A DNA stretch of 64,000 bases from Metellina segmentata (Eukaryota; Arthropoda; Arachnida; Araneae; Tetragnathidae). The notes beneath the pieces were generated by a model. The model was not told where the DNA came from, did no database searches, and saw nothing but the letters and a program-made list of their open reading frames with translations. Below are positions 12,187-22,460 of the stretch, one piece after another. Within the stretch, counting starts at the first letter, position 1. Each line of letters opens with the position of its first letter. The stretch spans positions 26,932,548 through 26,996,547 of the forward strand of contig OX375880.1 of assembly GCA_947359465.1 (NCBI GenBank). The letters are read 5' to 3'. The position numbers and the translations under genes were made by a program.

Positions 12187-12555
12187 AAAAAATCAGCATG
12201 TCTGCTTTTCTCTTTGTCCCTCCTGATGGAATTGGAAGAGGAAGTTTGACAGTGATTTTTGATATTTCAAATGAAAAAACTTCATTTGTTCATGAAAGTT
12301 TATAAGATGGAAAAAAATTGTTCCGATTTACAACTTCCCCACTGGAGTGAATTTTATGTTCTTTAAGGTGTCCTTCTTCAACTGGAATGTAATAAAAATT
12401 GTTAATTGTTGTCGGGTCTGCAGCAAAGTCTGATTGCAATTCTGAAAAAGAGATGTTATCACTATGAGCATAAGATAGTGAATCTTAATCTTCTATTGAT
12501 GAAATCTCGATAGGCTTATACCTCACGTTAACTTTGGCTCGCTTCTTGAGAATTT
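12187..12555 (-). pseudogene. possible pogo transposase C-terminal tail
   Basis: One minus-strand frame stays open over most of 370 bp with two stops. It contains an acidic SSIED/DSLSYAHSDNISFSE stretch, a NNFYYIPVEEG block, and ends with NNFFPSYK then an ITVKLPLPIPSGG-type tail. The pattern 'FxFP...I...LPxP' is what I associate with the tails of pogo/jerky-like transposases. The catalytic domain is missing. Confidence 0.35.
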
Positions 12556-12577
12556 CCTTCTATTTAGGGTTTATTTC

Positions 12578-12608
<31 letters not shown>

Positions 12609-13075
12609 TCAATATTTCCTCTGTAATCATTCTTAACTGGCGTATCAAACAAGTTCCAACACTTCACCCGTCGTCTATTTTGTGCTGTTTTTCGGGGTGA
12701 GGCTTTAGGTAAAGGGCCTTACTTCTTAATTAGACAAAATTTTGTTAGCGTGAGAATGTTTTGACTGAATTAACAAAAGAAAACTGCTAATGATGTAAAT
12801 AAATATTGTAAACATCACATAAAAAGATATGCAATCCTATATGGAGGAAAACCTTTAGGAAAAATTAACCAATTTATTTATGTTGTCATTCATTTTTTTA
12901 ATTTAAAAATCTTAAAATGAAAAATGTAGAGCTATATAAAAGTAATGAAATTAACATTGTGAAACATATGCTTGTTTGTAATGTGTTAATTGGACAAATT
13001 ATGTATGAAACAGTGTGCCACATTTCATTCTGTAACACTGTACCCCATTTGACATAGCTTGTAACAACATTTTTT

Positions 13076-13351
13076 AGAATTATCAGCCGTCATTTTCCAA
13101 CAGCCTGGCCGTCAAGATCACCTGATCTTAATCCTTGTGACTTCTGGCTGTTGGGTTACCTGAAAAATATTGCGTTCAGTGGACCGATTGCTAACTTAGC
13201 TGAATTGAAGGCACGTGTTGCGCAATACATTCACAACCCGACCCTTGAAACACTCCGATCTGTTGTGAAACATGTTTCTCGGTTTCAATTTGTGGCAGAA
13301 AGCAGTGGACAGCATATTGAACATGTCTTGCGCAAGTCTGGCGATAATTAA
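13076..13351 (+). pseudogene. mariner-type transposase, C-terminal DDE fragment
   Basis: An uninterrupted frame ends at TAA 13349-13351. It begins near a WPSRSPDLNPCDFWLLGYLK block, the region around the third catalytic acidic residue of the Tc1/mariner DDE fold (SPDLNPCDFW), followed by a helical tail. Everything upstream, including the first two catalytic Asp residues and the DNA-binding domain, is absent. The GYLK spacing after CDFW resembles the mariner/IS630-like proteins common in arthropods. Two imperfect ~58-bp repeats (TTAAAAACCGAT type) follow at about 13348-13455. Fragment only. Confidence 0.75.
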
Positions 13352-13537
13352 CAACCGATTTCATTGTTGCTTTTTTACGCAGTTTTTGGCCTCAGGACAG
13401 TTAAAAACCGATATCATTGTCGCTTTTTGGCCTCAAGACAATTAAAAACCAATTTTCCCCATCCGATGTGGTACGACCTTGTCGCGGTGGACTGGGCTTT
13501 CAACTAACAGTGCCACAACTGTTAAATGACTTGGAGG

Positions 13538-14931
13538 TAGGGATGCGACATCGATGTCGGTGTTTTCAAAACATCGATGTTTTTTTAAAAAACATCGATG
13601 TTTTTAATATCGATGTATTGGGGTCGATGTTTTTATAACACCGATGTTTATACTTGTCGATGTTTTTACGTTGCCGATGTTTTATTTTTAAATGAAAAAA
13701 ATACCGTTATAAAAATTTATCTATTTATGTAATCGGCAAGGTAGGAGTGCCCTTCACTATTCCTCCCACACGGGATCTGGCTCGATTAAAACAAAACATT
13801 TCCCGCGATTGTTTAAAGGAGTGTTGTTTTTGAGTTCCAACACAAGAGTAAAAGGGAACTTCTGCTGCTTATCCAAAAATTGTGAGGAACTAACTACCTA
13901 TGAAATTGAGTCGATGATTAATTATTTAATTGCGATTAGAAATTCAAACAACATCAAAATGTTCGTCCAAATTTAAATTTTGTTATTATCACCGTATCTG
14001 GTCTGCGGGTCCGTTAAGTCTATCCAGAGGGCTGTAACTGGTCTGCGAGACGGTTAAATCTGTCCTAAGGGCAGTGTCTAGTCTGCAGACCCGATGAAAA
14101 TAGTTGGAGGGCCGTATCTCGTCTGTGAGCCTGAGGCAAGCCTATACGTTAACGCTCACGTCTTATGCGAGTCGTTTCTTGTGGACGACACTAGGGATGC
14201 GACATCGATGTCAATGTTTCCAAACATCGATGTATTGGAGTCAATGTTTTTGTGACATCGATGTTTATACTTGTCGATGTTTTTACGTTGCCGATGTTTT
14301 ATTTTTAAATGAAAAAAATACCGTTATAAAAATTTAAATTATAACCAAGTAGCATAATTTTCATAATCAGCAAATTGAACAAACTTTTTGACCAAAGTGA
14401 CCAAGAGTGAAGGGTCTGAAAAGTAGTGATGCGACATCGATGTCGATGTTTTATAAAAACATCGATGTATTGGAGTCGATGTCTCATCACTAATTGCTAA
14501 ACCAGTTTTAAGAAATGGGGAAAAAAGTTTAAATGCTCTGAATTTTAAAAACATCGATGGTTTGGGGGCGATGAATTATCAACATTTTTTTTTAATTTTG
14601 AACATCGATGTCTTGTTGTCGATGTTGCATGAATAGTTGCTAAACCAGTTTTAAGAAAAAAGTTTAAATACACTGAATTTTAAAAACATCGATAGTTTGG
14701 GGACGATGCATTATCAGCATCGATGTTTTAAATTTGAACATCAATGTTTTGCTGTCGATGTAGCATCACTAGTTGCTAAACCAGTTTTAAGAAATGGGGG
14801 AAAAAGTTTAAATACACTGAATTTTAAAAGCATCGATGTTTAAAAACATCGATGTTTTTGGGGCGATGTATTATCAACATCGATGTATTAATTTTTAACA
14901 TCGATGTTTTGCTATCGATGTCGCATCCCTA
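13538..14931. mobile_element. hAT-type element built of ATCGAT motifs, copy 1
   Basis: Ends are TAGGGATGCGACATCGATG on the left and its inverted match (CATCGATGTCGCATCCCTA type) on the right. The flanks are a perfect 8-bp duplication, CTTGGAGG (13530-13537 and 14932-14939), which indicates hAT. CATCGATGTTTT motifs recur throughout in both orientations. The segment 13652-13717 recurs at about 14274-14338, so the copy carries a partial internal duplication that brackets about 480 bp of other sequence. No transposase is encoded. Confidence 0.88.
13985..14130. repeat. ~41-bp minisatellite, about 3.5 units
   Basis: Units begin CCGTATCTGGTCTGCGGG, CTGTAACTGGTCTGCGAG, CAGTGTCTAGTCTGCAGA and CCGTATCTCGTCTGTGAG, with a GTTAARTCTRTCC-type second half. 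It lies in the non-ATCGAT insert inside the hAT-type element and is more GC-rich than its surroundings. Confidence 0.75.
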
Positions 14932-14939
14932 CTTGGAGG

Positions 14940-15200
14940 TCATTTTTTCAGTCAAAAACCAATACAGTCATGCACATTGAACGGTACAGTTGGTTTTAGC
15001 GTGCAACTTATGCCATAGCTGTCGTATTGCGAATTCAATGTCACTTGTAGCCGAACACATTTACATTATGACTTTTAATGCGCCATCTATTGGTAAAAAC
15101 TATTTATTTTCTTATGTCATACTATTACCCTCTTCTTCGAGTATATTCCATTCAAATTTCAGGTCATTCTGAGCCGTGGTTCTTTCGCGAAATTATACTT
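14940..15200. other. no recognisable feature
   Basis: AT-rich spacer between the first ATCGAT element and a Helitron-like repeat fragment. No coding or repeat signal seen. Confidence 0.4.
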
Positions 15201-15345
15201 TTCATCGCATTGAATTTATTTAAGATCCAATTTCAAAAATAATTGTACTGTAAAAAAGAGTACATTCTAAAGTCTTCTACAATGTTTTCAAATTTATAAA
15301 CTATCGTAATAAGATGTAGATACGACAGTTGTAAAAAAAAGTAAC
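15201..15345. repeat. diverged single copy of Helitron D internal repeat
   Basis: Shares the order CGCATTGAATTTATTT, ACTGTAAAAAAGAGTACATTCT, and AAGATGTAGATACGACAGTTG with the ~199-bp repeat units at about 49070-49420 and 59165-59500. Only one unit is present here and no Helitron end is visible nearby. Confidence 0.6.
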
Positions 15346-15409
15346 GAAGTCATGTTGGAGTCATTAACAAAATCATGTTTAAATCCAAAACAAATATACA
15401 AAACAGACA

Positions 15410-16942
15410 TTAATAGAGTATGTGACCACCCATCATCCTCATACAAAGTTTACAGCGTGTGACTATGATTGATCCACCACCCCAGAGTCAAGTAATCGCC
15501 ATTCCTCCTGTAGAGCAGTTTGCAACTCAGGGGGTGGGAAACGTGCAGCACACAGCACGGCCGAGGGCATCCCAATGATTTTCAATAGAATTAAGGTCGG
15601 GCGAGTACGCCGACCAAACCATACGCGTAATCCCCTCACTCACCAGGTAGTCGTCGACGATGGGGTAGGGATGCGACATCGATGTCGATGTTTTTGTAAC
15701 ATCGATGTTTATACTTGTCGATGTTTTTGTAACATCGATGTTTATACTTGTCGATGCTTTTACGTTGTCGATGTTTTATTTTTAAATGAAAAAAAGTTAA
15801 ACAAATTTAAAAAATAACCATGTAGCATAGTTTTTATAATCAGCAAATTGAACATATGTTTAGACCAAAGTGACCAAGGATGAAGGGTCTGAAAAGTAGG
15901 GATGCGACATCGATGTCGATGTTTTCTAGACAATGATGTTTTAGAAAAAAACATCGATTTATTGGAGCCGATGTCGCATCACTAGTTTGCTAAACCAGTT
16001 TTAAGAAATGGGGAAACAAGTTTAAATACACTGAATTTTAAAAACATCGATGGTTTTGGGGCTATGTATTATCAACATCGATGTTTTGCTGTTTATGTCG
16101 CATCAATAGTTGCTAAACCAGTTTTAAGAAATGGGTTTAAATAGACTGAATTTTAAAAACATCGATGTTTTTGGGTCGATGTTTTGTCAACATCGATGTT
16201 TTGCTATCGATGTCGCATCCCTACTATGGGGACGCGCATTATCATCCATTAAAACAAACGAAGGACCAACTGCTGCAGCGTACAATCATCTCACTGTGGA
16301 TTCTAGGACTTCATCCGGATACCGGACACCATCACAGAATCCCGTCTATAAATGTGCAATTCGGTGTGATATCCCAACGAAATCCCTGCCCACACCATGA
16401 TACTTTCACCTCGGAATGCGTGATGCTCGATGATGTTTTGAGGCCGATTGCGTGTGCCTTGTTCCTTACACGTTTGTCATTTGTCTCCAGGGCAAATCTC
16501 GACTCATCCGTGAACATAACACTAGCCCAATCAGACACAGTCCAATTCACATGTTGCCGACACCACTTTAACCTTGCCCCTCTGTATTGGACGGAACACA
16601 AACTCGTGTTACCCGGGAGTACAATCCATTTATGTGTAGTCTTCGCCGCACAGTAGTGGCAGTTACCGCCTTATTAATGGACGCTGCAACCATAGATGTC
16701 ACACGTGTGGAGGTTCCTCTTCGATTCCCCTTCGCTACAACAGCAATATATCGAACTTCCACGGGTGGTCATAACCTTTGGGCAGCCGGCCATAGGTCTT
16801 CGGTAAACTGTTTGTCTTATTGGAATTGTTTCCATAATCGTGAAATGACGGAATGATGAACGCCGAAGAAAAGAGCAACATCAGTGATTGATTGCCCTTT
16901 TTCAAGGCGTCCCATTGAACCCCAGCGCTCACTATCTGCCAT
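15410..16942 (-). pseudogene. Tc1-like transposase, split by a hAT-type element
   Basis: Tc1 transposases cut and paste their own DNA using an N-terminal helix-turn-helix and a C-terminal DDE domain. Minus strand: start ATG at 16940-16942, HTH with SITDVALFFGVHHSVISRLW (about 16820-16885), a second HTH near 16640-16760, the first catalytic Asp in FTDESRF (about 16490), the NARPH block near 16232-16246, then the SPDLNSIENHW block with the third catalytic residue at about 15585, and a GGHILY end at 15410-15428. The gene is split at 15666-16223. Frameshifts occur near 16600, 16790 and the insertion site, and a stop lies after the catalytic block. Without the insert the two halves join within one base of frame. 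Confidence 0.85.
15666..16223. mobile_element. hAT-type element built of ATCGAT motifs, copy 2
   Basis: Same ends as 13538-14931 (TAGGGATGCGACATCGATG inward from both sides). Flanks CGATGGGG (15658-15665) and CTATGGGG (16224-16231) match at 7 of 8 bases. Interior ATCGAT motifs, the AAACCAGTTTTAAGAAATGG unit and the GACCAAAGTGACCAAG stretch are shared with copy 1. It sits inside the Tc1 transposase gene, so it is younger than that gene. Confidence 0.88.
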
Positions 16943-17005
16943 TCGTTTTCTGAAATTCATATAAACACGTGTTTTGAAAACTAATCGTACGAAAGTTCTA
17001 AACAT

Positions 17006-17339
17006 TTTTTATCAGCACTAACATGCAACTCCTCTAACCCTTTCACAATGCTGGCTTCTTATACGACTGCCTTTCTTGCATATTTCTCGACACGAAACCG
17101 TGATTGGCTGTTACATAACACATTTGCATACTTCCATCTACCTCTGCAACTTCTCCGATTGACTTCTGGTAATTAACATTTTACTTTCCATGCTTAGAAT
17201 TTGGCATTGAGTGTAGTTTAAAACATCTCTCAATTAGCACAGTGTTATGTTGGTAAATAGGTCTTTAAAATCATAGGTCTGAATATCATTAATTATATTT
17301 TATATCCACAAAATTCAAAACCTTATTGTTATCACAGGT
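17006..17339. other. no recognisable feature
   Basis: Spacer between the Tc1 pseudogene and the 3' side of the Penelope-like element. No coding homology seen. Confidence 0.4.
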
Positions 17340-17755
17340 AATCCAGGTAAAGCCTTCTCCAATAATGGCATCAAGGATAATTTTCAAATATTTAAAGAGT
17401 AGAAAGCCAGGTTTAATCATATAAAAGAATTAGTACCACTGATGATCTAACGTAATGTAATAAGATTTTTATGGAAATTTAGAAATAACGGTAATATTAG
17501 GTAAAATAATACGATATTTGGAAATTTTAACTCTTTTATTTGAAGATGATTTTTTTTAATAACAGTATTATAAGAAGAGTTACAGAATTTATAAGTATCT
17601 GAATGCTTCAGCTCAGCATCTAGAAGGTTAAAATAAAGTTTTTTACAAATAAAAGCATAGTTACCTAATGCTTTATCAACAGGTGTAATAATAAATTTAT
17701 TTGGAAGGTCCTTAATGACTAAGTCTAAGGTCTTATGTTTATATCAGTATTATCA

Positions 17756-17759
<4 letters not shown>

Positions 17760-17790
<31 letters not shown>
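17760..17790. repeat. (AG)n microsatellite
   Basis: About 15 AG units followed by a G-run, inside the decayed Penelope-like element. Confidence 0.9.
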
Positions 17791-17792
<2 letters not shown>

Positions 17793-19056
17793 GGGGGGAA
17801 TAGTATCATTAATAAAAGCTTTAAATTCACCATAACAATTCCATTTTCATTCTGTAAACAAATACACGCATTAAATTTAAAAGAGGTCATTAAACAAAAG
17901 TTATCAATGTTTTTCAGAAAGCCTTTAAGCATAGCATTTCTTTTTAAATTATAAATAGCTCCTGATAACAACAACAAATTTTGTTCCAAGAATTGTTTAA
18001 CAAAGCCATTTCATTTCGTTGAAACTACAACAATGTTGCCATCCCGACAACTACAAATAATAAAATGATAACTGACTAGATTAATTAGATGCGCATGCAT
18101 CTTTACAAATACCGAGATCACCAGTCACAATGTGTCCTAAGTTTTCATTTAAATTGGGTCTATAATCCATGTAATCGCACAAGCAAACAACGTTATCCCT
18201 ATATAAATTAATCTTACTGCAAAAATGATCGAATTAAAAACTTTCCTCACTGAAGGTAAATCATATTTAAAACATTTTTTTATATTAAGAAATTTTAAAG
18301 GAAAAATATTTTTTTAGGTCATTAACAAGATTATTAAAGTTAAATTTATCGGAAATAGGATGTTTAAAACCTATTGTCATAAAAATAAGGTTATCATATA
18401 CTACTTCTCTGTGATCATTACTATATTTAATTTTTCTTATTGATTTTAGAAAGTCTAGCCTTAAATATTTCATGGAGTAAAAGTAAGAAATGAGGATTGA
18501 AAGAATCAAGGGTTGTGAGTAATTTCTTAAACTTAAGACAAGTTCCATCATTCAAAGAATAAGCAAATTCTTTTACAGGTTTAAAATAAAAATTTTAATG
18601 AAGTGTTTTTTTCAAGAAGTTTTGGGTTTTTTATAAAATTAGTGTAAACTGGTTAATATTATCAATGTTTTCAGTTTCTTATTGTTGCCGCTTCCTCTAC
18701 ATCCTCTCTTCGTTTTCTCTCTTGACGTATGAAACAATACAAAAGTATTACAGTTACCTACATTAACCTGGATATTTTGAAATAAATCATTCAAACCATA
18801 AGGAGCAAGTGTTTTATATTTCTAAATGTAAATATTTTCTTTAGCCAGTCTTAATTTTTTTTTTAACAATATCAAGAGAGTATAGTAATTTTTGAATTGC
18901 TAAAACCATGTAAAGATAATTATGGAATTCTAGGTTAAAAGGAGGAATTAGATTTATAATTTTTAATATTAGAACGGGATGAAGGTTAATACGTAAGTTC
19001 AAAGAGTTACTGGTTTGACCTATATAACCCATACCAAATAGGCTGCATCTTAAATA

Positions 19057-20736
19057 CAGAGGTGTGAAAATTATTAGAATAAATGTCATTTTTTCAGTTT
19101 TTCTTGATTCATTTCGTATGTACTTGAAATATTTCATGAAAGGTAATTTGTTTAGTTGATCCAATAAATGTTCACTCCTTTAGAATAGTTTTAGGGATAT
19201 AATTTTGTTAAATAATGCCATTAAAAATATATTTGATCCGAAGTAATCAAATTGTTTGCCTTTCATAAGGAATTTTTTTGATTAATAAACGAATTCAAAA
19301 TAAAATTTTCAAATCGTCTGCTTGCTGTGCTAGTATTTTATTTCTTTTCTTGAGTTGGCATCGGTATTATTTTTTTGCTAAAGAAATTCTTTTCGCTGCA
19401 TTGATTAGTTTATAATTGGTAGCTTTTTTTTCGTTTGTCAAAGGATTATTGCGTGATTATAGTAAAGCAAGTGATATTTCTCCTTGAAAACTAGCTGTGG
19501 TAAAGTGTCTCATCCAAGAAAATCACTATACACAATACAAAATAGCTAAAAAAGCAAACATTTCTCAAGCATCTGTGTGTAAAATAAAAAGATCTTTGGA
19601 CTCCAAATGTGAATATGGAAATTCTAGAGTAGGGAAATGCGGAAGGAAACGTAAATTTACTACAAGAACTGAAAGGAAAATAATTCAAATTGCTAAGTCT
19701 AACAGAAGAGCAACTAGTCATGAACTAAAAATCTCTCTGCAAGCGTATGGAGTAAATGTATGTGATTCTTCTTCACTGAAAGCTCATCAAAGCTCTCGTC
19801 GTCCTCGAAAAAAGGCTAAAATCACATCTGCTATGGCAAAGAAGAGACTTGCTTGGGCAAAAGTTGTGCAAGAACAATACGAAAATGACTAGAGCAAGGT
19901 GAGGAATATTAATTTTCCTTTAATTAATCAGTTGAATTCGAGTTGTTCGTTTCTTTTCCTGAAATCATGTTTTTTGCATACTGACTAAAAATACAGAACT
20001 GTTTATAAATTTGATAAAAAAAATTTCTTTATAAGAATATTTCTCTACAAATTACATACCTTTAAGTATTTTTTATCTTTTAGGTATGTTTTTCAGATGA
20101 ATCAATGTTTACGATATCAGAAGAAAGCAGTCAGTATGTGAAAAGAAGTACCAGTAAAGAATTTTCCCCAAATTGCATAGCACAAGCGGTTAAATATCCT
20201 ACTAAAGTAATGGTTTGGAGCGTAATGTCTGTTCAGGGTACTGGACGTTTATACATTGTAGATGGCATGATGAACCAGTATCAGTATCAATAAGTGCTTG
20301 AACAAAGACTAATTCCACAGTTAAAAGACTGGTTTCCAAATGAAGACTTCATATTCATGCATGATGGAGCTCCGTGCCATAAAACGAAATCTGTGACCAA
20401 ATTTTTGGATGAAAAAAATATAAAAACTCTTTCATGGACTGGAAACAATCCAGATATGAACCTAATAGAGAATCATTGGGCCATTGTAAAGAAAAAATTA
20501 AAGAAATGCAATATCACAAACCAGAATGGTTTGATAGAAAGATTCATCCAAATATGGCACCATGATAACGAAATACAATCTAATTGCCAAGACGTATCGA
20601 ATCTTTAATAAAAAACAAGAGGATGCACACTAAATCTTAAATGTATCAATATTTTTTTAAATAATATATTATTTCTTTAATGTAACAAGATTTTACTGTA
20701 AATTTCACAGTTATTCTAATAATTTTCACACCTCTG
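19057..20736 (+). mobile_element. Tc1-like transposon with intact ends
   Basis: Terminal inverted repeats start CAGAGGTGTGAAAATTATTA on both sides and are near-perfect for about 26 bp. TA dinucleotides flank both ends (19055-19056, 20737-20738), the canonical Tc1/mariner target duplication. The element encodes a nearly complete plus-strand transposase. It lies between the GIY and YIG halves of the Penelope-like nuclease; excising it with one TA restores that reading frame. Confidence 0.92.
19497..20640 (+). pseudogene. Tc1-like transposase with a putative intron
   Basis: Exon-like part 1 (19497-19898) holds the HTH (YKIAKKANISQASVCKIKRS) and a GRKRKFTTRTER basic stretch. Part 2 (20084-20640) holds the first catalytic Asp (FSDESMF), the second (FMHDGAPCH), and the third residue in the NPDMNLIENHW block, so all DDE residues survive. 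Between them, 19899-20083 starts GTGAGG and ends TTTTTATCTTTTAG; removing it fuses the frame just before the first catalytic motif, as in intronless relatives. Defects: TAG at 19890-19892 where Trp is usual, TAA at 20291-20293, and a frameshift near 20575, after which the usual basic C-terminus runs to TAA 20638-20640. No ATG is evident at the 5' end. Confidence 0.82.
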
Positions 20737-20790
20737 TAGTAAATGACATTTCCAAGCGGGCGAATTAGAGCTGTCGATCATGGTATAGTC

Positions 20791-21185
20791 ATCCAACTGA
20801 AGAGGAAAGTCCTACATCAGTTTATCTCTACATTTAAAAAACTAAAGTTTATTCCAAGAATCAAAACAGTGAACGTTAGGGTAACATGATTTCGATCCAA
20901 GGGGGTCTCTCAAAATCCCCATGTACCGAGCGCATGACTTCCCATTTGAAAGTAAGTCCTTCTTGCCTGGCGCTAAATTAGAATTTGTACAATCCATGTG
21001 AAAAAATAATTTAAAAAAATAACATACTGACAGAGGAGTTCGCATAAGCTGCAACAAACTCTGACTGGTAAATAATTACAACAAAACATGCAAAACAAAA
21101 GTGCTTATCAATGAGCAAATGATTAAAATTTGAGACTGAAATATGAAAACTTTATTGAGAATTCGAAAAATGGAATGATTCAGTA
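20791..21185. other. no recognisable feature
   Basis: AT-rich spacer upstream of the Penelope-like coding region; it may include PLE 5' sequence. A 71-codon minus frame (20842-21057) has no recognisable domain. Confidence 0.35.
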
Positions 21186-21335
21186 TGGCGTGTAACCGTT
21201 ATTATTCCAAATGCAGCATGTCAAGCGCCTTTGTAGTGACTCGTACAGGTTCTTTATGAAGTCTTGCGACAGTCCATCCAATACCTCCTCCATCCCATGC
21301 TGCTTGAACCCTGTCATGTAGTTCTAGCAGATTAC
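21186..21335 (-). pseudogene. Tc1-like transposase C-terminal fragment
   Basis: The frame reads RNLLELHDRVQAAW and, after a frameshift, ends in NGYTPY and a stop at about 21185. ELxxRVQxAW with a GGYTxY end is the standard tail of Tc1-like transposases. The catalytic domain is absent: the fragment butts against a Helitron 3' end at about 21336. Confidence 0.6.
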
Positions 21336-21389
21336 GCGGTACGAAAAGAACTATCACGGGCATCGCCGTTCTGTCCACGCAATGGCTAG
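21336..21389 (+). mobile_element. Helitron B 3' end (truncated copy)
   Basis: About 54 bp matching the 3' terminus of the complete Helitron B copies: AAAAGAACTATCACGGGCA, then GCCGT, ending in TGGCTAG. It is followed directly by TC, the start of the next copy. Confidence 0.7.
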
Positions 21390-21499
21390 TCTTTATACCA
21401 TATATGGGCAGCCCCCGACCCGCCACGGCATTTGATCCGGCCCACGGAACATTTTAAAATCCCGCTAATAAAAGTAAATATTCTCGGTTTTCGCCAACA

Positions 21500-22060
21500 A
21501 GAGAGTGTTGTTGTTGTTGTTACTAATTCTCCTTGGTCTAGATCAACTAGATCAAGTCCAGAAGATCGTACACCCTCAAAAAGTCCATAACTTGGACAGG
21601 ATTCTCTTTCAAATCAGTCTTGACTATCCCCATACAAGCAAGAAGGTGACTGGGGGAGGCCGGAGCCAAACTGCATTTCTACACGGTAAAAAAGTGTTAC
21701 GCCCCTGGTCAAAGAAGAGAGACTTAATGTGGCCACTAATAAGTCTAGTAAGGGCAGTCTGCATTGTTCATCAACCTCCAGGGCAGCCCCTGGATGGTCT
21801 GCATGGTACCAGTCATGTGATGGAGTTGCTTTCCAGTCGTTGTTGAGAGCAATTTTTCGTATGGTGGCTAGCTCTTGGTATGTGAGAACACCCGAGCGTC
21901 GCCATTGGTACTTGTTCCTTCCTTTGCTAGGGTGTCAGCAATTTCGTTTCCGTACAGGTCAACATGAGCAGGTACCCACTGGATATGACTGGTACCATGC
22001 CGACTATCCAGGGGCTGCCCTGGAGGTTGATAGAGATAGAGCAATGCAAACAAAAGCTTG
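21500..22060 (-). pseudogene. LINE RNase H domain fragment
   Basis: The minus frame at 21868-22053 reads IQWVPAHVDLYGNEIADTLA, the C-terminal RNase H motif (HxxxxGNExAD) of Jockey/I/R1-type LINE ORF2, followed by a basic tail. The usual His in WVPxH is present; the upstream RNase H catalytic acids are not. A ~40-bp inverted repeat (21776-21815 against 22010-22052, based on CCTCCAGGGCAGCCCCTGGA) brackets the fragment, so a piece of the gene is present twice in opposite orientation. Confidence 0.65.
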
Positions 22061-22460
22061 AACTACGTGGGTCAGTGTTTCTCAACCTATTTTGGTTGAT
22101 GGCACACTAAAAATATCTTAAATTATTTGCAGAACACCTGAATATAAAGATGTAAAAATAGGCATTTCCAATACTACCTTATATAGTAATTATTACTGAT
22201 AAAATTAGTATTGGAAATATGAGATGGCTGAGGCTGTTTTCTTGAACAAATTAAATCAAAACGAGGTTTTAAAGTCGCCAGACAAGTTACCGGCGACGCA
22301 TCCCGCCACTCAATTCCACGGGTAATCGAGAATAATAATTATAAATTTCGTTATTGATTATATCCTAGAAACGGCCTTGTACTTCTTGATTCCTTTCCTT
22401 ACTAGCGGATGTGATTGTTAAAAAAACAATGATACAAATGAACACTACTCGGATTTCAGT

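Larger units (their letters stand above)
11470..13063 (-). mobile_element. possible pogo-like (Tc1/mariner) element
   Basis: Left end GGTGAGGCACAGTGTTACA (11481-11499) and right end, read inward, GGGGTACAGTGTTACA (from about 13045) form a short inverted repeat. The TAGGGGAAGGTG type of end is familiar from pogo-like elements of insects. A minus-strand coding tail inside (12187-12555) fits the C-terminus of a pogo transposase. A (CT)n run lies at about 12583-12608. No clean TA duplication was established, so boundaries are approximate. Confidence 0.45.
17340..20790 (-). pseudogene. Penelope-like retroelement with N-terminal GIY-YIG, split by Tc1
   Basis: Penelope-like elements (PLEs) encode a reverse transcriptase, often with a GIY-YIG nuclease. 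Minus strand, 5' to 3': a GNVIYYL ('GIY') block at about 20740-20770; then, beyond the Tc1 insertion, a GMGYIGQTSNSLNLRINLH ('YIG') block at about 18985-19045; a KTLAPYGLND block at about 18790-18815; and the RT entry block FIITPVDKALGNYAFICK at about 17650-17700. The nuclease therefore precedes the RT, the permuted order described for Naiad/Chlamys-type PLEs rather than classic Penelope. Many stops and frameshifts follow, and an (AG)n tract (17760-17790) interrupts the RT. RT catalytic motifs are not readable, so the 3' limit is approximate. Confidence 0.78.

Noticed and set aside
16131..16656. Plus-strand open frames of 89-163 codons
   Set aside because: They lie antisense to the Tc1 transposase and the ATCGAT element; no motif of their own.
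20780..20800. In-frame TGA before the GIY block read as selenocysteine
   Set aside because: Some related elements are reported to use selenocysteine, but this copy has many other stops, so decay explains the TGA.
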